In this document: piece after piece, positions 24,665-34,900 of the stretch | Layout of the letters: each line of letters begins with the position of its first letter | Numbering within the stretch: the first letter of the stretch is position 1 | NCBI GenBank assembly: GCA_963747535.1 | Contig: CAVVFX010000003.1 | Span: 186,001-250,000 of the forward strand | Reading direction: 5' to 3' | Length of the DNA stretch: 64,000 nucleotides | Source of the DNA: CAVVFX01 sp963747535 | Lineage (GTDB): Bacteria; Acidobacteriota; Terriglobia; Bryobacterales; Bryobacteraceae | The notes under the pieces: model-generated | Told to the model about the DNA's origin: nothing | Database searches by the model: none | The model's input: the letters and a program-made list of their open reading frames with translations, nothing else | Translations under genes and position numbers: made by a program

Positions 24665-25306
24665 ATGACGACTGACTATCAACTGACTGTCCGTTCCGTA
24701 GTGCGCTGGACTGCGGCGATTCTCTCCCTGACCTGTTCGCTCTTTGCCGACGTTTTCACGGATTTCGATCCGGCTACCGATTTCACCCGCTACCAGACTT
24801 ACAGCTTCGTGCACGGGCTCGAGATCGAGAAAAGCGGTCTCCTGAATGACCCGGAGACCCGCGAACGTATCAAGAACTTCATCGCGGGAGGCCTGGATCC
24901 GCGCAGTCTCACGGAAGTCCCGATTGACCAGCACCACGACCTGGCCATCCGCTATTGGGTGGGGGTGAAAGATAAGCAAAGCGTGAGCGTGAATCTGGAC
25001 GCAGATCCGCTATGGATGGGTTGGGGCGGCTATCCGCCTTACTGGACCGGGGTGTGGGGCTACTCTTACAACGAGTATATTGTTACCAATTATAAGACGG
25101 GCACGCTGATCGTCGACCTGATCGACACTAAGACGAACCTACTGGTGTGGAGGACGTTTTTCGAGCAGGACCTTTCTGATCGGGTCAAGGCCTACGACCA
25201 GCTCACCAAAGAACTTGCCAAGACGTTTGCCAAACTGCCGCCTTCGGAGGAAGACAAACTACAGATGGAACGTCAAAGAAAGAAGCTGGAATCCAAGTAC
25301 AAGTAG
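24665..25306 (+). CDS. DUF4136-type exported protein
   Basis: 213 residues. A hydrophobic N-terminus ('VVRWTAAILSLTCSLFADV') serves as signal peptide. The mature part opens with 'FTDFDPATDFTRYQTYSFV', typical of DUF4136 proteins, and contains 'YNEYIVTNYKTGTLIVDLID' and 'LLVWRTFFEQDLSD'. It ends in a charged helical tail ('EEDKLQMERQRKKLESKYK'). DUF4136 proteins are exported or lipid-anchored and of unknown function; this one lacks a lipobox Cys. Start ATG 24665 is chosen to give the signal peptide; a start 12 codons earlier is possible. A terminator-like hairpin follows at 25359. Confidence 0.75.
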   Translation: MTTDYQLTVRSVVRWTAAILSLTCSLFADVFTDFDPATDFTRYQTYSFVHGLEIEKSGLLNDPETRERIKNFIAGGLDPRSLTEVPIDQHHDLAIRYWVGVKDKQSVSVNLDADPLWMGWGGYPPYWTGVWGYSYNEYIVTNYKTGTLIVDLIDTKTNLLVWRTFFEQDLSDRVKAYDQLTKELAKTFAKLPPSEEDKLQMERQRKKLESKYK

Positions 25307-25358
25307 CTAACTCCCTGTGAGGCGGGCTGTTAGCCTGCGAGCCGGGTGTCATCCGGCG

Positions 25359-25388
25359 GGGTGCCCTCTGGGCGCCCGCTCATTTTTT
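25359..25388 (+). terminator. Intrinsic terminator after the DUF4136 gene
   Basis: An 8-bp GC stem (gggtgccc with gggcgccc, one G-T pair, 3-base loop) is followed after four bases by six T residues. It lies about 55 bases past the stop at 25306. Confidence 0.65.
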
Positions 25389-25408
25389 CGCAAGCGGATC
25401 GGCATCGT

Positions 25409-26075
25409 TCAAAAAATGGTCGCTACGTATCCTTGGGCGACACGAGCCAGGTTGAGCGCGGTTCCGGCGAAGGTTTTTCCATCCGGGGTGATGGCGGTAG
25501 CCGTGATCAGACTCCATCCCTGCGGTATGACCACGCCCTTGGCGGCAAGATAATCCGAGAGCTTGATCATCTTCGTGTCATCGGTAAAGATAAACGCGTC
25601 CAGCGGGGGCTTCCAGCCGCTGTTGCCTATGACCACGGTCCCGTCGTCGCTCACCGCAAAGGCGATGGACGGTACTCATGCTAGTACCGCTCGGCTTCCC
25701 ATTGGGGACTCCGCCGAGCGTCTTCCAATTTGTCCCGTTCATCCAGATGGCCGCTGTAGTCAGGCCCCCGGCATCCACGGCGTCCGATACGATAGTGCTG
25801 CCATCCCGCGAAATCGCTGGCCCGGCGCCTACGCTTCCGATGAGCACCACGCCTCCCGCCGCTGTCCAGCGAAACGCCGGGCCAAAGGACGACAGGGTGC
25901 CCACGACCACGCTGCCATCTCCGGAGATGCCGGTCACGTAGGTGTCGTTCATGCCCAACCCTGTGAACGTACCCTGGGCAGCCACGGAACTGACGGTCGC
26001 GCCGATAATGGCTGCGAGCCTGATTGAATTACTTCCTATTAACGTAAAGACCTCCTCTGCAACGGTGCCCCGCAC
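25409..26075 (-). pseudogene. Frameshifted HAF-repeat exported protein
   Basis: Two overlapping minus-strand frames together encode one protein of about 220 residues. The upstream frame (start GTG 26075) gives a signal-like N-terminus ('LAAIIGATVSSVAAQG') and HAF-type repeats such as 'ISGDGSVVVGTLSSFGPAF' and 'AAIWMNGTNWKTLGG'. Near 25672 it shifts out of frame. The other frame then continues with 'SDDGTVVIGNSGWKPPL' and 'ITPDGKTFAGTALN' to the stop at 25409. HAF repeats are found in large exported proteins of unknown role. One base change would restore a full reading frame, so either a recent pseudogene or a sequencing error is possible. Confidence 0.7.
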
Positions 26076-26290
26076 ATTTACTTTCTTGCGGCCACCGCGG
26101 GCACGAGTGGAACGATGTCATGGCACTCGCCGTTCGGCAGGAGGTTCAAACGCGCCGAAAAACGCGGACCTCACAGACGGCGGAGCCGCATCGTATTTGC
26201 CGGCATTCTCGCGGTGGCCGGCAATGGAGATTCTGATTCACGAGCCCCGACTCTTTTTATTTTTAAAAATTGCGAAGCTTTGGGGTCGCG
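26076..26290. other. Intergenic region
   Basis: About 215 bases between the HAF pseudogene and the 76-base repeat. No recognisable gene; T- and A-rich runs lie at about 26250-26275. Confidence 0.4.
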
Positions 26291-26366
26291 CCGGCTCGGA
26301 AGTCATTCCTGAGCCGCGCGCGTTAAGCAAGCGGTACTGTGCGCCAATTTCTGCAAGTTGGTACTA
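26291..26366 (+). repeat. 76-base direct repeat, copy 2
   Basis: Same orientation and nearly the same sequence as 13747-13822 (ccggctcggaagtcatt ... ctgcaagttggtacta). It ends 2 bases before the left inverted end of the IS remnant at 26369. Confidence 0.7.
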
Positions 26367-26507
26367 GTCTACTTTCTGGCGCAAAAGTGTGAAGCCAATT
26401 TCTTTTGTTCGCATAGGGCATCCTGCCGGTCTGCTGCACGAGCGTCCAGATTCTTACGTTTTCGGTCCACTTTACGCTGGACAAAGACCTCCTCTGCGTT
26501 TCCCTCC

Positions 26508-26624
26508 GCGGCTCGGCGTCTCTGCGGTAATCTACGGGCCACCGCATTACCGGGCGACTTGCCTCCGAAAATTCGCTTACCTGACGCGGGAAGCCGGAAC
26601 TCCACCGCAGAGACGCCGAGCCGC
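26508..26624. repeat. 21-bp perfect inverted repeat inside the IS remnant
   Basis: gcggctcggcgtctctgcggt at 26508-26528 is the exact reverse complement of 26604-26624. Related 'ctccgcg...ctcagcggt' and 'cggagccgcagag' blocks occur at about 54573-54650. It probably inserted after, or together with, decay of the element. Confidence 0.65.
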
Positions 26625-26665
26625 AGAGGGTCGCCAAGCTGGCCCAATTATTTCGAACATTTGTA

Positions 26666-26971
26666 TTGCATTCTGTTTTGTTTTATGTCCAGGCGCGGCA
26701 AGTCGGAGTGAAACGTATTTCGGTTCCAAGCCGTTCCACGAAAAGCGTTGAACTAAAACGTGAGCAGAAGAAGCGTTGGTTTAAAAAAGGTCAAAAATGG
26801 CGAACCGGATGCGAAGGACGCATCAGCGTGCTTAAGCGGCGACACGGGCTTAATCGTTGCCGGTATAAAGGCGTTAGCGGAATGACGCGGTGGACCGGAC
26901 TTGGCATGATCGCGGATAATCTCATCAACATCGGCCGGGCCATCGACAGACGACGGCACTCCGCAGAGTAA
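26666..26971 (+). pseudogene. Transposase C-terminal fragment (ISNCY/IS5-like DDE type)
   Basis: About 100 residues. The part from 'VGVKRISVPSR' on is transposase-like: 'KKRWFKKGQKWRTGCEGRI', 'SVLKRRHGLNRCRYKG', 'MTRWTGLGMIADNLINIGR'. This resembles the C-terminal DDE region (final catalytic Glu in CEGRIS) of ISNCY-type or related IS4/IS5-superfamily transposases. The N-terminal two thirds, including the other catalytic Asp residues, are missing, and the first ~15 codons look non-homologous. It cannot be active. The exact family needs comparison with intact elements. Confidence 0.7.
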
Positions 26972-27170
26972 CTCTCCTCGGCTTTTCCATTCTGATTTGC
27001 TTGAACTCTCGTCGAAGAACCCGGCGAGATTTTTTTCCTTTTCAACCAAACACCCGATGACATTTGCGCCATGCGCCGCCATGCAGACCAACGAATTTTG
27101 CGCCAGAAAGTAGCTAGGGACGTTCCACAGCGAGAATACGAGGCCGCACTTATGAAATGGTGTACTTAGC

Positions 27171-29193
27171 TCAATCCGCGTCGACCGGTGACTGCAACCC
27201 GTCGGACGACGCCATCATCTCGCGGAGGATGGCGATCAGGTCCCGGAGCCGGTAGGGCTTTTGCAGAAAGCGCTGGTGATTTAGCCCGCCCGGCTGATCT
27301 ACCCCGTTGAAATCGTTCGCGCTACAGAAAAGCACCGGAACATCCGGCCTCAACCGGCCAATCTCCTCGCTCACCTCGCCGCCGGACAAGCCCGGCAATG
27401 TCAGGTCTAGGACCACGATTCCGATCTCGCTGGAGTGCCGGGCGAAGAGTTGGACCGCAGCCATGCCGTCGTGAGCTTCCAGGACAGAAAAGCCCTCCCG
27501 CTTCAGCGCCATTGCCACCGCCCGCCGCAGCCCGTCCTCGTCTTCCACCAACAGGACAGTGCCGCCTAGCCTGGACTGGACCAGCGGCGCCCCGCTGTAG
27601 CTCTCAAGTAAGTGATCCGAACAGGGCAACCAGACCTTGAATGTTGACCCCTGGCCGGGAGTGCTCACCACCGTGATGGTACCGCCGGCTCCGCGGAGGA
27701 TGCCCTGCACGGAAGCAAGGCCCAGTCCCCGGCCCAGGAACTTGGTGGAATAGAAGGGATCGAAGATCTTGGCCCTGGTGTCCTCGGTCATGCCGCAACC
27801 GGTGTCAGAAACCTCCAGTAGAACGTAATCGCCTTCATTCAGACCGTGATGTCCCGGTTCGGAAGATTGGTGATTCACTCCCACGCGTGAAGTCGACAGA
27901 GTCACGGTCCCGGGCTTCGTTTCCAGCGCCTCGGATGCGTTCATGATCAGGTTCAGAACCACCTGGCGGATCTGCCCGCTGTTGGCCCAGATAGGCGGCA
28001 CATCTTTGGACAAGCTCAGGCGCAACGAGGTCGTCCGCGGGATAGACACCTTCACCAGCTGAACCATCTCCTCGATCAGCGTGGATAGATCGATCGGTTC
28101 GCACGCGCCGGAGTCCGTCTGGCCGGCATAAGACATCAGCAGCTTGACAATCTCCGAAGCGCGAAGCGCGACCGCCGCGATACTGGACACATTCTCGCGC
28201 CGGCGATTCTTCGGGAATTTCGTCCAGGGCCAGGTCTGAATGGGCCAGAATAGTGCTCAGCAAGTTGTTGAAGTCGTGCGCAATCCCGGCGGACAACACC
28301 CCCAGACTCTCCAGTTTCTGGTTCGCCACAGCCTCCTCCTGGCTGCGCTTCAGCTCCGTGATGTCGACCAGTATCACGGTGTGGCCGACAAACCTGCCAT
28401 CGACGAGACGCGGATTCGCGGTAGCAGCCACCCATCGATACTCCCCGTCGTGTCTCAGAAGACGGTGTTCGACCTGGTTGGAACGTTTTTCCTGAATAGC
28501 AGCGGCAATCTCCTCGCGCAGAATAGTCGAGTCTTCGGGATGAACGTACCGGAACCAGCCGTCGGACGCGAGTTGATCCATGGTGCTCCCGACGAACGTG
28601 AGGAACCACTGGCTCGCATAGGTGAGCTCCCCTTCATGGCCGAATACGCAGATTCCGGCTGGGGTGGTGTCCGCCAGGGAACGAAAACGATGCTCGCTTT
28701 CCCGCAGTATTTCCTCGACGCGCCTCCTCGTCTCCAATTCAATCTCCAACTGGTCGTTGGCATTCTGTAATTCTTCGGTCCGTTCCGCCACCCGGCGTTC
28801 CAGTTCCTTTCGGAGCCGCGCGAGTTCGAGGTGGGTCTTCAGGCGCGCCAACAACTCTTCGCGGCGAAAGGGCTTGTTGAGGAAATCGACCGCACCGGAC
28901 TCCAGACTCTCCAGCCGGTCCTCAAAATCGTGCGATGCGCTCAAAAAGATGACCGGTATATCCCGGCTCTCCGGACGGGACTTGAGTCTCCGGAAGACTT
29001 CCAGACCGTTCATGCCCGGCATCCTCATGTCCAGCAGAATCAGGTCCGGCGGACTCACGCTGACCGCCGCAAGAGCTAGTTCCCCGCTGTCCGCAGGCCG
29101 GACATCAAACCCTTCAGCAATCAGGATTCCCGACAAAAGCTTCAGCGATTCCTCGCTATCGTCGACAATCAGGATCTTATCCGGGCTCGTCAC
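27171..29193 (-). pseudogene. Hybrid histidine kinase interrupted by a single frameshift
   Basis: Two overlapping frames make one REC-PAS-HisKA-HATPase-REC protein of about 670 residues. The upstream frame starts at GTG 29193: receiver ('LILLDMRMPGMNG'), coiled coil, PAS, and HisKA with 'GIAHDFNNLLSTI'. It leaves the family after 'SPARE' near 28190. The downstream frame resumes at 'VSSIAAVALRASEIVKLL' and carries the ATPase ('NLIMNASEALE', 'DTGCGMTE', 'GRGLGLASVQGI') and a receiver ('VVLDLTLPGLSGG') to the stop at 27171. The intact relative at 21598 shows a single lost base (gaa-aatgtg) would explain it. Its start overlaps the stop of the upstream kinase gene by GTGA. It could be a real inactivation, programmed or a sequencing error. 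Confidence 0.75.
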
Positions 29194-31691
29194 GCTGGTT
29201 GCTCCGATCGGAGGGCACGCATGATCGGAGTGAACTCCAGGGCCTGTGCATGCCGTGTCAGCTCGGAGCCCAGCGCCGGGTTCACTGCCGAGACCGAACC
29301 GATTACCTGGATGATGCGCTCCTGATCCAGCAGAAGTACTGCCTCTAATAACTGCGACTTCAAATCCTCGGGAAGCCCGGCGACAGCTGCCAGAAGATAG
29401 GGTTTAAGCTCCGTGACCGGTCTCGCGGACGGGTTCAGGTTGAGATACCGCACGCCCAGAAGCCTTTCCATGCACGCGAAAGCAGTCTTTGGCGATAGGG
29501 GCTTCGACACAAAATCGTCTATTCCCGCACCCTGAACAACGTCGTGCTGCCGGTCGAACCGGGCGCCGGTGAGTGCCGCAATCTTCACCTCCTGTCCGCC
29601 TGGCAACGCGCGGATCAGCGTGGCCGCCTTCCATCCGTCGCCGCCTGGCAACTGGATGTCCAGCCAGATGAGATGCGGGCGCCACTCGGCAAAAGCGGCG
29701 ATTCCAGTCTCACTGTCTTCGGCGGCTCGAGTTTGGAATCCAACAGTCTCCAGCAAGCGCTTCCGCAGCCGGCAACTTGCGCTGTCGCTCTCAATCAGCA
29801 GGACGCGGAATTGCGGCTGATCGGGCGCCAGTCCCACGGGTATCTCGTGTCTCTCAAATACACTCGTGGCAGCGCCCTCGCTGGCTGCCTCTACGGCTAG
29901 CTCTACGCGGAATGTGGAACCCGTTCCAGGCGCGCTCTCCACCTGGATGGCGCCTCCCATCATCCTTGCAAACCGGCGGCAGATCGCCAGACCCAGACCC
30001 GATCGTTTCCGCGAACTCGGTTGGCTAAGCTGCACAAACGGTTCAAAGATCCGCTCATGATCGTCCGGCGCAATCCCGATGCCGGTATCCTGCACCTCAA
30101 ATTTCAAGCCGAGCTTCCCGGCGTCGTCCAACCGCGCAGCGCTGGTGTGCAGCACGACCGAACCGGCGTCGGTGTACTTGATGGCATTACTGACCAGGTT
30201 GACCAGAATCTGGCGCAACTTCAGCGTGTCTGTGCGGATCAGGTGCACGGGCACGCCGGACCATTCCGACAAGAGATTCAGTCCCTTCTCCTCGGCGGAG
30301 GCACGCGTAATCTTCATCACGTCCGATACCAGTTCGATCAGATCCACAGTGGTGATCTCGAGTTGCCCGTGCCCGGTCTCGAGCTTGGCAATATCTAGGA
30401 TATCTTCAATCCAGGCGAGCAGTTCGGAACCGTTGCGGCTGATGATGTCCAGCGCCTCGGCCTGTTTGGCCGATAAACCCGCTTCTCTGCGCAGGAGATC
30501 GGAAAACCCGAGAATGGCATTCAAGGGCGTACGGAGTTCATGACTCATGTTCGCCAGGAAAAGCATTCTGGCGCGATCGGCTGCCCTCGCCTGATCGAGC
30601 GCTGCCACCAGTTCGGAGGTGCGTTGATCCACCATTTCCCGGAGTTGGTCCTGGTGCCGGAGGAGTTCCTCTTCGACGCGCCTCGATTCCGTGACATCCT
30701 CGACCGAGGCAACCATCCCGTCGAACTCACCGGTGGCATCCACCAGCGGAGCCACATTAACTGACACCAGAATCCGTTTGTCGCCCGGCTGAATCGCGAA
30801 TTTCATTCCATAAAGGGCCTCGCGACGGGACCTGACCTGAACGAAGGGCCTCTGATCGTCAGGCAACGGCTGCCCGTCGCAGGTGGTGACCTTCCATTCA
30901 TCCGAGTTGTTGAAACGCCGGCGAGTCTCGTCAGGTGTCGCGCCCAGAACGGAAGCGCCACGCGCGTTCGCGAAGGTGATCTTGCCGTCGCGGTCGAAAG
31001 CCACGATACCGGCAGGACTGGTTTCCATTACCCGGCTCATCACGTCGCGTTCCCTGCGGAGAGCTTCCTGATCCAGCTTGGACTGAGCCAGGGTAGCTTC
31101 GAGCATCCGCAGGATGTGTGCCACCGGCAGCGCCGCAATCAGGATGGCCAGGATCACTACTGCCAGGATTCCGAACGGGACTCCGGGGAAGTACCAGTAA
31201 GGTCCCAAGCCCGCCGTTTCCATTAGAGCGAGGGCGACCACACTGGATATGCAGGCTCCCGCGGTCAGCAGGGTTCCACGATAGCCAAACAGCCACGCTG
31301 CTGAAATCGGCAACGCCGTATAAAATAACAGGGCCGGGCTTCGGATCCCACCGGAGAGCACAATGACCATACTGCAGAACAGCCACCAGCCCACGATATA
31401 AACCATCGCGGCTTTTCGCAGCGAGCCGCGCCTGAGAAGATAGAGCGAGATGATCGCCGTCAGCGCCAGCGCAGCCGAAATAGCCAGATTGAGAGGTTTC
31501 CTGGTGCCGATGAAGGGCAGGATGATGAGGACATGGACGCCGATCCAAGCCAGGATGCCCAGCAGGAGAGCATGCAGAGCCCCGGCCTTTGGGTCATCCG
31601 ATAGTGGCCCCTTCAGCCGGACAAACCCGGCCAGACGGCCGACAATAGGTGACGAGATGAGCAACGGGAACCCAGACTTATTATGTGGCAT
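29190..31691 (-). CDS. Multi-TM PAS hybrid histidine kinase with receiver and helical tail
   Basis: About 833 residues from ATG 31691. An N-terminal membrane domain with six or seven helices (about 40-195; 'ALLLGILAWIGVHVLIILPF', 'LFCSMVIVL', 'ILAVVILAILIAALPV') is followed by PAS, coiled coil, HisKA with His384 ('NMSHELRTPLNAILGFS'), HATPase_c ('NLVSNAIKYTD', 'DTGIGIAPDD', 'SGLGLAI') and a receiver ('LIWLDIQLPGGDG'). A ~80-residue helical tail without a conserved His closes it. The tail is shared with the four propeller kinases next door. An in-frame TTG at 31754 with GAGGG upstream is an alternative start. It overlaps the next kinase gene by four bases (GTGA), so both form one transcript. 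The sensed signal is unknown. Confidence 0.87.
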   Translation of the reverse strand: MPHNKSGFPLLISSPIVGRLAGFVRLKGPLSDDPKAGALHALLLGILAWIGVHVLIILPFIGTRKPLNLAISAALALTAIISLYLLRRGSLRKAAMVYIVGWWLFCSMVIVLSGGIRSPALLFYTALPISAAWLFGYRGTLLTAGACISSVVALALMETAGLGPYWYFPGVPFGILAVVILAILIAALPVAHILRMLEATLAQSKLDQEALRRERDVMSRVMETSPAGIVAFDRDGKITFANARGASVLGATPDETRRRFNNSDEWKVTTCDGQPLPDDQRPFVQVRSRREALYGMKFAIQPGDKRILVSVNVAPLVDATGEFDGMVASVEDVTESRRVEEELLRHQDQLREMVDQRTSELVAALDQARAADRARMLFLANMSHELRTPLNAILGFSDLLRREAGLSAKQAEALDIISRNGSELLAWIEDILDIAKLETGHGQLEITTVDLIELVSDVMKITRASAEEKGLNLLSEWSGVPVHLIRTDTLKLRQILVNLVSNAIKYTDAGSVVLHTSAARLDDAGKLGLKFEVQDTGIGIAPDDHERIFEPFVQLSQPSSRKRSGLGLAICRRFARMMGGAIQVESAPGTGSTFRVELAVEAASEGAATSVFERHEIPVGLAPDQPQFRVLLIESDSASCRLRKRLLETVGFQTRAAEDSETGIAAFAEWRPHLIWLDIQLPGGDGWKAATLIRALPGGQEVKIAALTGARFDRQHDVVQGAGIDDFVSKPLSPKTAFACMERLLGVRYLNLNPSARPVTELKPYLLAAVAGLPEDLKSQLLEAVLLLDQERIIQVIGSVSAVNPALGSELTRHAQALEFTPIMRALRSEQPA

Positions 31692-31972
31692 CGATAAAGC
31701 AACCGCTGCACAAAAGTCGGGGAACCTATCGAAACCGCCGCCACCATGTCTCAACCCTTCATTGTCCCTCAGAGTTGTTGGCGATGGGCGATTGGCAAAC
31801 TAACTGCGACGCATTCCCTCGGATCAGCATCTCGAACCGCTGAAAGTCTGTCGTCCCAGTCGTCCGCTATGGCACGCGGTTTTTGCCACGGGCTGCTACA
31901 CCCGGTGGCGACGGCGGATCGAACGATGAAGCGGAATCAATTATATATGCGGCCAACTGTGGCAGGTAAGAT
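31692..31972. other. Divergent intergenic region
   Basis: 281 bases between divergent kinase genes. At about 31886-31906 it has 'tttttgccacgggctgctac', a partial match to the repeat at 40347 and 58619. The leader 'caggtaagatgtga' just before 31973 is repeated at 36111 before the next paralogue. Confidence 0.45.
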
Positions 31973-34900
31973 GTGAATCGAGCCTTATCCTCGCTCGCGG
32001 CACTACCGCTGCTGGCGCTCGGTGTGTTTCCGCTGGTCGCCGGGCAGGCGCTGGAACCGCGCAGCGATCTGAGCGAGGCTCTCGAGGTCCCCGGCAGCTT
32101 GCAGTCGACGCTCCGATTCGAGCACCTGACCACCGCCGACGGGCTATCCAACGATTCGGTCTTTTCCATCCTGCAGGATCGCCATGGCTTTATGTGGTTT
32201 GGCACCCAGGGTGGCCTGAACCGCTACGACGGCTACCGGATCACTCAGTACCGGCGCGATCCGAAAAACTCCAACTCCCTTGGAGATGATTTCGTGCAGG
32301 AACTGTTTGAAGACAGCCGGGGCGGAATCTGGTGCGGCAGATCAAGCAGTGCCGCTTTGAGCAGATTCGACCCTGACACCGAGACGTTCGCCCATTACAC
32401 GCTCCCGTCCAGAGCTTCGCAGTCCCACCTGGGGAACCGGGGAATCTTCGAGGACTCGCGCGGTTTCATTTGGGTGGGATGTAGCGCTGGTTGCCCTCTC
32501 TCACGCTTCGACCCGAAGACGAAATCATTCAGGTGCTATTCGATCGGCAAGAATCTGGCTCAGGATTGGAACAATATCAGCGCGATGTATGCCGATTCGG
32601 CCGGAATCCTCTGGCTCGGAACCCCTCATGGCCTGGTTCGGTTTGATCCTGCAACCGGCGCCGTCATCCGCTACCTTCCCGATCCTCCAGTTCAAGGGAC
32701 TCTCGGTCGCGCCATCAGTGCCATCACTTCAGACAAGTCTGGAAAGCTCTGGATGACGACGGCCGACGGCGCGCAGCCTCTCTTGTTTGACCCCATAACC
32801 CGGTCGTTTATCCGCCATGGGAGCGTGGCGAACCGCGCCACTCCCGGGCCCGTCATGAACCAGACCATGTACACCGACCCCAGCGGAACTGTTTGGTTGG
32901 GAACCATGGAGGGACTCAAGGTTTTCGACCCCCATCACGGAACGATGGGGATACTCCGGAATGACCCGGCCGACCGTTACAGTCTCAGCGCGAACGAGGT
33001 CTGGTCGATTACAGGTGACCGTGAAGGCAACTTATGGGTTGGGGTGAAACCGGGAGGCGTCAACCGGGTTTTGCCCCGCAGCGCCACATTTGGCGCGCGC
33101 CGTCACGACCCGGGCAATCCCGACAGCCTGAGCGACAACAACGTGCGAGCGATTATTGGGGATCGCACCGGAAGCATATGGATCGGGACGTATAGCGGCG
33201 GCCTGAACCGTTTTGATCCCGGGTCGGGTAAATTCGTTCACTACCGGCACGATCCACGGGACCCGCGAAGTCTGGATAACGACCTGGTGTACTCGATCTA
33301 CGAAGACCGGTCCGGAGCGTTGTGGTCCGGCACCGCCGTGGGAATTAACCGGCTTAACCGGAAGAGCGGAACCTTTGACCATTTCTCGCGCAAAATGATC
33401 GCTCCGCAGGCATTGGCGCCGGTCTACTACTTCCTCGAAGATCGTTCCGGCAGATTCTGGTACGGCCTCTCGCAATCGAAGGCCTTACTCGACCGGAGGA
33501 CCGGCATCTCAACTTCAATGGGAGCAAGCGGCGGCCTCTCCATTTTTGAAGATCACAACTTGAACTTGTGGTTTGATTCGTTTAGTGGCGTGACCAGCAT
33601 GGACCCGGCAGGCCGTTTTCGCAGCGTCGCTTTGTCATCGTCGGCCGACACCGGTATGCGTACCCAGGTGAATTTCTTTCACGAGGATTCCCAGGGCATC
33701 CTGTGGCTGGCTACCGAAGCGGGTCTGGTGCGGCTCGATCCGAAAACCGGAAAGTATACCAACTACACCACCTGGGATGGACTACCGGACAACGTCGTTC
33801 AGTGCATTCTCAGCGACCACGCAGGTAACCTCTGGCTCAGCACCAACTATGGGCTTTCAAACTTCAATCCCCGGGAAAACAGCTTCCGCAATTATCACGA
33901 GAGCGACGGCTTACAGGGCGAACAGTTCAACCGCAAGGCCTGCTTCGAGGACGGCTCCGGCCGGATGTACTTCGGTGGTGTCCACGGTTTCAACGTCTTC
34001 GATCCCCGCGAGATTGGCGTTAACCCGCCGGCGGCCCCGCCTCTCGTTCTCACCGAGTTCCAAATTCATGGCAGGACCGTTCCGGTTCGCCCGGGTTCCC
34101 TGCTGCCCCGGCCGATCCTGCAGATGGACAAGCTCCAATTGTCGCATCGGGAGAACGGATTCTCTTTCGAGTTTGCCGCTTTGAGCTACCAAGACCCGGC
34201 CCGCACGCGATACCGTTTCAAACTGGAAGGCCTCGAGTCGCAATGGACCGAGGTGGACAGCCGGCACCGCTACGCCCGGTATACCGATCTGCAGCCGGGA
34301 AATTACTCGTTTCGTGTGCAGGCGTCTCCGGACGGGCGGACGTGGAGTGAGAAAGGTACTTCTCTCGGAATCGTGATTGCGCCCCCGTGGTGGATGACCC
34401 CCTGGAGCAACGGCGCGTTGCTCTTAACGGCGATGGCCTTGATACTGGGCGCCCACTGGTGGCGGGTGAAGGCGCTGGAGAAGCGGGAAGTGCAACTCGA
34501 GACGCTGGTTGGGCAGCGTACCGCCGAACTGGTGGAAGCGCGCGACCAGGCTCAGGCCGCCAACCGCACCAAGAGCGCTTTCCTGGCCAGCATGAGTCAT
34601 GAGCTGCGTACGCCGCTCAACGCCATCCTCGGCTTCTCCCACCTCTTGCGGGACGGTGGTGGCGTTTCCGCGGAGCAGGCCAAAGACCTGGACATCATCA
34701 ACCATAGCGGAGAGCACCTGCTCGAGTTGATCAACGACGTGCTGGATGTGGCCAAGATCGAGGCCGGCCGCATCGTAGTGGAAAATGCGCCGTGCGATCT
34801 GCAAAGACTGGTGCACGGCGTTATCGAAATGATGCAACTCCGCGCCCGGGAAAAAAGCCTGCAACTTCTAGTCGAGCAGTCCGCTGGCTTTCCCAGCCTG

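Larger units (their letters stand above)
26369..27113 (+). mobile_element. Decayed insertion sequence with perfect 18-bp inverted ends
   Basis: Left end ctactttctggcgcaaaa (26369-26386) and right end ttttgcgccagaaagtag (27096-27113) are perfect reverse complements and bound 745 bases. Inside is the C-terminal part of a transposase (26666-26971), in the orientation expected for an element whose right end follows the gene. The 5' part of the transposase is missing and replaced by non-coding sequence with its own 21-bp inverted repeat. An intact element of this kind would be about 1.5 kb, so this is an internally deleted copy. It could be moved only if a full-length relative supplies transposase. 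Confidence 0.75.
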
